Shown: positions 6,285-11,026 of the stretch, piece by piece
Layout of the letters: the number at the start of each line of letters is the position of its first letter
Numbering within the stretch: position 1 is the stretch's first letter
DNA from: Thermoplasmata archaeon
GTDB lineage: Archaea > Thermoplasmatota > Thermoplasmata > Lutacidiplasmatales > UBA184
DNA: 11,026 nt
Direction of reading: 5' to 3'
Assembly: GCA_030037695.1 (NCBI GenBank)
Contig: JASHQF010000142.1
Location: forward strand, 1-11,026
Notes under the pieces: generated by a model
Databases searched by the model: none
What the model was told of the DNA's origin: nothing
Seen by the model: only the letters and a program-made list of their open reading frames with translations
Translations under genes and position numbers: made by a program

Positions 6285-7167
6285 CGTGCACCTCCCGCAG
6301 GCCGCCCTCGGCGCCGCGGTGCTCTCCGATCCGCTCGACCCCGGGACGACGGGGATCCTCCGAGCGCTGCTCCACCACGAGGCCGCGACGCTCCGCGCGA
6401 TGGCGCGCAGCTCGCCGCCCCCGTCGATGGGGAGGACCGTCTACCAGGGCCTCATCGCCGTCACGCGGCCCCTGATCGTCTGGACGAAGTGGGCGATCGA
6501 GGGCGCGTTCACCCCCCCGCGCCCCGCGCACAGCCGCTCGAGCCTCCTCGACCTCGCCGTGCGAGCGGCGCGCGAGAACGAGGCGACGGCGGGTCCGGGG
6601 CTCTGGCTCGAGTTCGGGGTGTACCGCGGAGAAAGCCTCCGTCGGATCGCCGCCGGGGCCCCGCGGACCGTCTTCGGGTTCGACTCGTTCGAAGGGCTCC
6701 CCGAGGACTGGGGGCCGGGCCATCCCCGCGGGAAGTTCTCGCTGGGCACGGCCGTCCCTCTCCCGCCCCCCAACTCGGAGTTCGTGCCGGGGCTGTTCGA
6801 CGCCACCCTGCCGTCGTTCCTGGACCGTCGTCCCCAGGACCGGGCGTCGTTCGTCCACGTCGACTGCGATCTCTACGAGAGCGCGCGGACGGTGTTGGGG
6901 GAGCTGGCGAGCCGGCTCAAGGAACGCGCCGTGCTCGTGTTCGACGAGTTCTGCGGCCTGCTCCCCGACGACGAGGCCCGGGCGTTCCGGGAGTTCCTCC
7001 GGTCGACGGGCCTTCGCTTCCGGTACCTCGGCCTCTCGTACGAGGGGGCCGTGGCCGTCGAACTGACCTCGCCGGGCGGTCGCCCGTCGTGGCGGGAGCG
7101 GGGCCGAACCGCCGCGGGCGAGCCAGACCCGACGGGACCGGCGATCGAGGTCGGATCGGCTTCGTAG
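6259..7167 (+). CDS. TylF/macrocin-type SAM-dependent sugar O-methyltransferase
   Basis: The 302-residue protein carries the TylF family pattern. SAM-binding motif LEFGVYRGESLRRIA (E118) is followed by VFGFDSFEGLPEDW, then HVDCDLYES (D202, D204) and VLVFDEFCG (D229, E230). In characterised members the acidic residues of the last two blocks bind a metal and act on the sugar hydroxyl. Family members methylate hydroxyl groups on sugars, for example deoxysugars of macrolides. In this setting the likely substrate is a sugar of a surface or lipid-linked glycan (inference). About 110 residues precede motif I, including basic and hydrophobic stretches of unclear role. ATG 6259 has GGGGAG ten bases ahead and overlaps the previous gene by 26 bases. 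GTG 6286, one base after that gene's stop, is almost as good. The C-terminal 35 residues are low-complexity and charged. Confidence 0.82.
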   Translation: MPSGSPSSSVHLPQAALGAAVLSDPLDPGTTGILRALLHHEAATLRAMARSSPPPSMGRTVYQGLIAVTRPLIVWTKWAIEGAFTPPRPAHSRSSLLDLAVRAARENEATAGPGLWLEFGVYRGESLRRIAAGAPRTVFGFDSFEGLPEDWGPGHPRGKFSLGTAVPLPPPNSEFVPGLFDATLPSFLDRRPQDRASFVHVDCDLYESARTVLGELASRLKERAVLVFDEFCGLLPDDEARAFREFLRSTGLRFRYLGLSYEGAVAVELTSPGGRPSWRERGRTAAGEPDPTGPAIEVGSAS

Positions 7168-7193
7168 GTTCGGCATCGTCCCTAGAGGGGTCC

Positions 7194-7757
7194 ATGGCCG
7201 AAATGAACGCGGTCGCGCGGTTCTTCGTCAACACGTTCGGGGCTCGGCGCAATCGGCGCCGCTGGCGATGGATCCGCGAGCACCTCGCCCTTCCCCCCGG
7301 GGCCAGCTGCCTGGAGATCGGGCCCGGGAACGGGTCGATGGCGGCGCTGCTCGTGGAGGGGTTGGCCCCCCAGCGGTACCTGGCCATGGAGCTGGACGCC
7401 CGCCAACTCTCGGCGGCGCGGGAGTACGCCCGGAAGCATCCCCTCGAGGGGTCCCGAGGAGCGCTCTCGCTGGAGCGGGCGGACATGCTGCATCTCCCGC
7501 TCCCGGACCGGTCGATCGACGCCGCCTTCGCCTTCGTCGCCCTCCACCACGCGAGCCCGAGCCACCGGGACTTCTCGCGCGTACCGGACGCCCTCGCGGA
7601 GATCGACCGGACCCTACGGCCCGGCGGCTACCTCGTCTACGAGGAGTTCGTCCACAAGGAGAAGATCCGGCGGTGGCTCGACGACCACCGCTTCGCTCGA
7701 GTCGCCGTTCGCCAAGGATGGGCTCGCGAGTGGGTCATCGCGCGGAAGCCCGGGTGA
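7194..7757 (+). CDS. Class I SAM-dependent methyltransferase (Methyltransf_11-like)
   Basis: This small cytoplasmic methyltransferase has 187 residues. Motif I is LEIGPGNGSM (40-49), the acidic end of strand two is in YLAMELDARQL, and ADMLHLPLPDRSIDAAFAF is the motif II/III region. RTLRPGGYLVYEEF is the usual strand five. The fold resembles UbiE-type enzymes, but the acceptor is not predictable. The gene starts 27 bases after the TylF-like gene, so it is probably the last gene of the same operon. ATG 7194 follows GAGGGG by only three bases; ATG 7203, three codons on, has a better-spaced site and is a fair alternative. Longer in-frame extension upstream only overlaps the TylF-like gene. It may methylate another position of the same glycan, its lipid carrier or something unrelated. 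Confidence 0.8.
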   Translation: MAEMNAVARFFVNTFGARRNRRRWRWIREHLALPPGASCLEIGPGNGSMAALLVEGLAPQRYLAMELDARQLSAAREYARKHPLEGSRGALSLERADMLHLPLPDRSIDAAFAFVALHHASPSHRDFSRVPDALAEIDRTLRPGGYLVYEEFVHKEKIRRWLDDHRFARVAVRQGWAREWVIARKPG

Positions 7758-7903
7758 GCGGACGGTCGCCCGATCGGAGCCCGGATCGCGAGGTCGATCG
7801 ATCGGTCCACGGAACCCCGGCTCGCCCCAGCCGCACCCACTCAGAAAAATCCCGCAGCCGGGGGCCCATCCTCGAGGGCGCGGAGGGTCCCGTCTGCCGG
7901 AGC

Positions 7904-7910
7904 ATTTAAG
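7904..7910 (+). promoter_or_regulatory. TATA box for the four-helix membrane protein gene
   Basis: ATTTAAG is centred about 28 bases before the GTG at 7935 and lies in the 177-base gap after the glycan operon. The spacing implies a leaderless transcript that begins at the start codon. No other promoter or structured element was recognised in that gap. Confidence 0.6.
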
Positions 7911-7934
7911 AGACAGGTCGAGGGTCCAACGGTC

Positions 7935-8690
7935 GTGTCCGCGAGCGGTGAGTTGCTGAGGAGCAAATGGAAACAGTCGGGGGGCGTACCGAAGCCGGAC
8001 ACCCCCGGTGGGATGGTCCTCGCCCTGGCCCTGGGACTCTCCCTGGCGTACGTCCTGCTCTTCGCAGCGGACTTCCACGCGATGGCGGCGGTCGCCTGGA
8101 TCGTCACTTCGGTCTCCCTCGTCCTGGCCGTGATCGGAGCGTTCTCGCTTGCGAACATGCTCGGACACGACATCGGTTCCTACCAGCGCCTGGAGCTCGA
8201 TCTTGCCCGTACCGTCCTCGCCTACTCCAATTCTGGGTCGGCTCCCGCCTCGGATGCCCCTCTCTCGGGGGTGTGGCGGGCGTACGTCGGCGCCGCCGAG
8301 GAGTCGCGCCGGATGGCCCGCACCCACGCCTACGCGCTCGGCCCGTTCATCGCGGCCGGTGCGCTCTCCCTCGGGGCGGCCCTGATCTCGGGCCTCGCCC
8401 TCGTCACGTCGACCCTCAACGTTGCCGGGTTCGCGATGTTCGTCGAGCTGTTCGCGTTCGCGTTCCTCGTGATCGGCGCCGGATCGATCCTGCTCACCGT
8501 CGGCTACGCGAGCCCCGTGGCGGGGTTCAACGTCTTCGCCGCACGCCGGTGGCGGCGGAATTCGGGCCGCCAGCAGGCGGTCGAGGAGGCCGTCGGGGGG
8601 ATCCCGTGGCTCGCGGAGTTCATCCGCTCGGTGCGCGAGAGCTACGTCGAGCCGATCGGCCCGACCGTGGTCCCGGGCTGGCGGGACTAG
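7935..8690 (+). CDS. Membrane protein of unknown function, four transmembrane helices
   Basis: I do not recognise the family of this 251-residue protein. It has a short polar N-terminus, then two hydrophobic helices at about 27-47 and 50-73, a polar section of about 55 residues (74-130), two more helices at about 131-157 and 160-186, and a charged C-terminal tail. The tail contains RRWRRNSGRQQ, and ends EPIGPTVVPGWRD. The basic stretch after the last helix suggests the tail is cytoplasmic. Two helical hairpins around a central loop could indicate a sensor, anchor or small assembly factor, but nothing catalytic is visible. GTG 7935 is chosen because the TATA box is 28 bases upstream. It has its own promoter, so a role in the neighbouring glycan pathway is not implied by operon structure. 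Confidence 0.75.
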   Translation: MSASGELLRSKWKQSGGVPKPDTPGGMVLALALGLSLAYVLLFAADFHAMAAVAWIVTSVSLVLAVIGAFSLANMLGHDIGSYQRLELDLARTVLAYSNSGSAPASDAPLSGVWRAYVGAAEESRRMARTHAYALGPFIAAGALSLGAALISGLALVTSTLNVAGFAMFVELFAFAFLVIGAGSILLTVGYASPVAGFNVFAARRWRRNSGRQQAVEEAVGGIPWLAEFIRSVRESYVEPIGPTVVPGWRD

Positions 8691-8723
8691 CGTCCCTCGG
8701 GTCCGCCCGGAGCTGACGGGGAG

Positions 8724-8742
8724 GCCCCTCGCCCCGAGGGGC
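8724..8742 (+). terminator. Perfect 8-bp hairpin between two genes
   Basis: GCCCCTCG at 8724-8731 and CGAGGGGC at 8735-8742 are exact inverted complements around a three-base CCC loop, 34 bases after the membrane protein stop. The position suits transcript termination or insulation before the thermopsin promoter. No T-run follows, so the mechanism is uncertain. Confidence 0.4.
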
Positions 8743-8761
8743 ATCTTCCGCACCGGGACAA

Positions 8762-8770
8762 ACCTCTAAG
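8762..8770 (+). promoter_or_regulatory. Weak TATA-like element for the thermopsin-like gene
   Basis: ACCTCTAAG is centred about 30 bases before the GTG at 8797, the same arrangement as the other apparently leaderless genes here. The match to the archaeal TATA consensus is poor. The purine run GGAGGG at 8771-8776 is too far from the start to serve as a ribosome-binding site. Confidence 0.35.
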
Positions 8771-8796
8771 GGAGGGTCGTCCGACTCCCCTCGAAC

Positions 8797-11026
8797 GTGT
8801 CGCTCCGCGTCCCGATGGCGGTCGCGCTGGCGGTATTCGCCCTCCTCTCCCCCGCGGTCGCCGGTGCGGTCTCGAGCAGCCCCCTTCCACCTGCGTCAAC
8901 CGCACCTCCCACTTCCTCCGGCCTTCCGTCCGAGCCCTCCTCAGCGCCCTCGGCGAGTCCCGAGATGGCCGCGGTCCAGGGGCTCCTCGGCGACGGGGTC
9001 CCCGCCCTGGCCCTGCATGTCCCGAACCTCGCCGCCGAACGAGCGGCCGGCAGCGGGCGGGTTGCCCCGCTGTTCACGTCGGCCCCCGCCCCGATGGGGC
9101 TCGCCGATCTCGGTCTCAAGAACGTCTCGGGAACGTTGACCCCCTACACGTACACTACCCCGAGCGTCGAGGGGAACATCACCCTCGACCGCGCGGTCGC
9201 GCTCTACCCGGAAGGGGACGGTCCCGACGTGTTCAGCCTCCAGCTGAACGCTGTAGCGACGGGCGTTGCGGTAGGTGGGGCTGCTTCGTTGGAGTACTGG
9301 GCGCAGGACACGGCGACGTACGTGCCGAGCCTGCACCGTCTTACCCTGGTCGACGACCTGTGGAACTTCTCGGGGGTCGTCGCGCCGCTTCCGGCCTCGA
9401 CCCTGTACGCGCACGGGCCGTCGGGCAGCCTCGCGGGCGCGGAGTACTACTACAACGTCGGTCCGAACGTCACGGTCTCCTACCCGTTCCAGGTCACGTT
9501 CCTGCTCAACGCCACCGTCGTCGGGGGACGACCGGCGATCACGTTCGCGTACGCGGTCGCGAGCGCCCCGGTGAACTCGACCCTCGTGCCGATCGCGTCA
9601 GGAACGTTCGATACCGTCGTCTTCAACGCGAGCGCACCGTCCTCCCCGGCGCCCGCGTTCACGGTCGACGGGTCAGCGAAGAACCCGGCCGGGCTCCTGG
9701 ACGATCTCGAGCTCGTCCTGACGGGCAGCGGGGCGGGCGACACCACGAGCTTCTACAACGCGACCGGCCGTCTCTCGCTCGACTACGACAACCTCACCGC
9801 GGGGAAGTACGTCCCCGTCCCCGCGGCGTTCAACGCGGGCGCCGACACCGGCGAGACGAGCGACGGGGTCGCCGTCGGCTACCTCTCCGCCGGGACCGCG
9901 GTGTTCGCGAGCGGGCCGTCGTTCCTCGGGGGCCTCTGGAACGCCACCGGGACGGCCGGCTTCCGGAAGGTCACCGATAACCAGGCGCCGGTGAACGCGT
10001 TCCTGTTCGCGAGCCCAGGGGCGACGTTCAACGCCAGCTCGGCGCAGTGGGTCCCGTCGTTCCCTCTCGCCGGGGCGACCCCGCCCGTCTTCGTGCTCCC
10101 AAACACGTCGACGTTCTCGCTGGAGTGGCTCCTGAGCGGTTGGCAGGAGCAGAACGGCACGGTACCTTCGGGGTCGACGCCGTACACGATCTACGTGAAC
10201 CTCACGGCGAACGCGACGTCGGGAACGTACACGCCGCTCGTCGCGTTCGGCAACACCGAGCTCCGGTCGATCCGTCAGACCGGCAACGGTAGCCCCACGA
10301 ACCCCTACGTTCTCAAGGACCGTCCCGGCGGCCCGATCAACCTGTTGTTCGGGGAGTTGAACGACTTCGGCTACGGGGTGTTCCCCGGGGTCCTCCTCGT
10401 CAACACGACCAAATCGGTCGACGTGAGCCCGGCGACGTTCGCGATCACCTACCCCAGCACCGTCGCCCCGATCCTCGCCGCGTGGAACCTGCCCGGCACG
10501 AACGACCTCCCGATCACGTTCGTGTCGGTGACGAACGTCTCGGTGCTCGGCGGAGGGCCGGTCTCGGGGTGGTTCCCGACGATGGCGGCCGGCCTGTTCG
10601 ACGCCTCGCTCCTGTTCTGGAACTCGTCCGGGAACCTGGTCGCGGGGACGACGTTCGACGACCAGGGGATCGCGCTCGCCCTCCAGGGGGGCTCGCACAA
10701 CACCGTCTGGGGGAACACGTTCCTCACAAGTTCCGTGCCGTCGCTGGGCCCGAACGCGACCCTCGACGCGGCGAACGAGACCGGGCTCGTGCTCGCCGAG
10801 TCGGGCGATCTCGTCTACAACAACTACTTCGACGTGCCGGCGCCGGCGCTCACCCCCGCGTACGACCCGGCGACCTGCCTCCTCGTCTGCGCCCCGGCGA
10901 CCTACGTCGACGCGTGGAACGGCACGCACGAACCGGCGTCGATCGGCCGGATCGTCCTCGGCACGAACCTCTCCGGGAGCATCCTCCACACCCCCGACCA
11001 GGGAGGGAACTACTGGTCGAACTACG
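8797..11026 (+). CDS. Thermopsin-family (peptidase A5) secreted protein with beta-helix C-terminal part; 3' end outside the window
   Basis: The frame stays open to the window end, giving 743 residues. A signal peptide (about 1-25, with R4 then a hydrophobic core to AVAGA) is followed by a Ser/Pro/Ala/Thr-rich linker (about 26-56). The thermopsin domain shows FSLQLN (about 145), LEYWAQDTATYV (about 165), DDLWNFSG (about 186-193), AFTVDG, DDLELVLTG and ADTGET (D350), in the family's order. Thermopsins are acid proteases secreted by archaea; I know of no firmly established catalytic residues. From about 600 a different pattern appears (NLVAGTTF, NTVWGNTF, GLVLAESG, YNNYF, then GGNYWSNY at the edge), typical of NosD-like beta-helices. 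I count about 23 N-X-S/T sequons. GTG 8797 fits the upstream TATA-like element; ATG 8815 is an alternative. Protease activity is inferred from family only. Confidence 0.85.
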   Translation, partial: MSLRVPMAVALAVFALLSPAVAGAVSSSPLPPASTAPPTSSGLPSEPSSAPSASPEMAAVQGLLGDGVPALALHVPNLAAERAAGSGRVAPLFTSAPAPMGLADLGLKNVSGTLTPYTYTTPSVEGNITLDRAVALYPEGDGPDVFSLQLNAVATGVAVGGAASLEYWAQDTATYVPSLHRLTLVDDLWNFSGVVAPLPASTLYAHGPSGSLAGAEYYYNVGPNVTVSYPFQVTFLLNATVVGGRPAITFAYAVASAPVNSTLVPIASGTFDTVVFNASAPSSPAPAFTVDGSAKNPAGLLDDLELVLTGSGAGDTTSFYNATGRLSLDYDNLTAGKYVPVPAAFNAGADTGETSDGVAVGYLSAGTAVFASGPSFLGGLWNATGTAGFRKVTDNQAPVNAFLFASPGATFNASSAQWVPSFPLAGATPPVFVLPNTSTFSLEWLLSGWQEQNGTVPSGSTPYTIYVNLTANATSGTYTPLVAFGNTELRSIRQTGNGSPTNPYVLKDRPGGPINLLFGELNDFGYGVFPGVLLVNTTKSVDVSPATFAITYPSTVAPILAAWNLPGTNDLPITFVSVTNVSVLGGGPVSGWFPTMAAGLFDASLLFWNSSGNLVAGTTFDDQGIALALQGGSHNTVWGNTFLTSSVPSLGPNATLDAANETGLVLAESGDLVYNNYFDVPAPALTPAYDPATCLLVCAPATYVDAWNGTHEPASIGRIVLGTNLSGSILHTPDQGGNYWSNY

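Noticed and set aside
6489..7193. Upstream extension of the class I methyltransferase to 6489
   Set aside because: The added residues are the shadow frame of the TylF-like gene; the methyltransferase fold begins just after 7194.
7614..8753. Minus-strand open frame of 379 codons opposite the methyltransferase and membrane protein genes
   Set aside because: It spans two plus-strand genes and their promoter and is highly charged with no motif, which fits a shadow frame.
9673..10989. Minus-strand open frame of 438 codons opposite the thermopsin-like gene
   Set aside because: Its translation is dominated by Arg, Glu, Val and Gly from the complement of GC-rich codons. The plus strand carries clear thermopsin motifs over the same bases.

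Overview
The window looks like a chromosomal segment from a high-GC archaeon, most likely a Thermoplasmatota relative from a soil, sediment or other acid-associated habitat. This is inferred from four things: TATA-box promoters about 28 bases ahead of apparently leaderless genes; a thermopsin-family (peptidase A5) protein; a surface protein with the ETGLP..G..W / EPNGTY repeat common in archaeal secreted proteins; and a VapBC pair of a type frequent in archaea. Base composition is strongly G+C (by eye well above 60 percent) with G/C-ending codons throughout. The lineage is not proven.

Layout. Bases 2-427 hold the 3' end of a secreted or surface repeat protein. It faces a vapBC toxin-antitoxin pair on the minus strand (706-1339) across a short hairpin-rich gap. 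The vapB promoter carries a perfect 14-bp palindrome between TATA box and start codon, the probable autoregulatory operator. From a TATA box at 1561, a tightly packed plus-strand operon runs to 7757: two GT-B (GT4-like) glycosyltransferases, a 768-residue polytopic GT-C-like membrane protein with a large outside domain, a TylF/macrocin-type sugar O-methyltransferase, and a small class I methyltransferase. Neighbouring genes overlap by 4, 29 and about 26 bases or are 27 bases apart. The operon is followed by a separate, apparently leaderless gene for a four-helix membrane protein of unknown function (7935-8690). After a perfect 8-bp hairpin comes a thermopsin-like secreted protein (8797 to beyond the window) whose C-terminal part looks like a NosD-type beta-helix.

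How the parts may work together (inference). The two soluble glycosyltransferases would extend a lipid-linked glycan on the cytoplasmic face. The TylF-like enzyme, perhaps with the second methyltransferase, would O-methylate a sugar. The polytopic protein would transfer or extend glycan at the membrane or outside. Candidate acceptors lie nearby: the thermopsin-like protein has about 23 N-X-S/T sequons, and the outside domain of the polytopic protein has seven. No nucleotide-sugar synthesis gene, flippase or AglB-type oligosaccharyltransferase is visible, so the cassette must depend on genes elsewhere. No rRNA, tRNA, CRISPR array or insertion sequence was seen.
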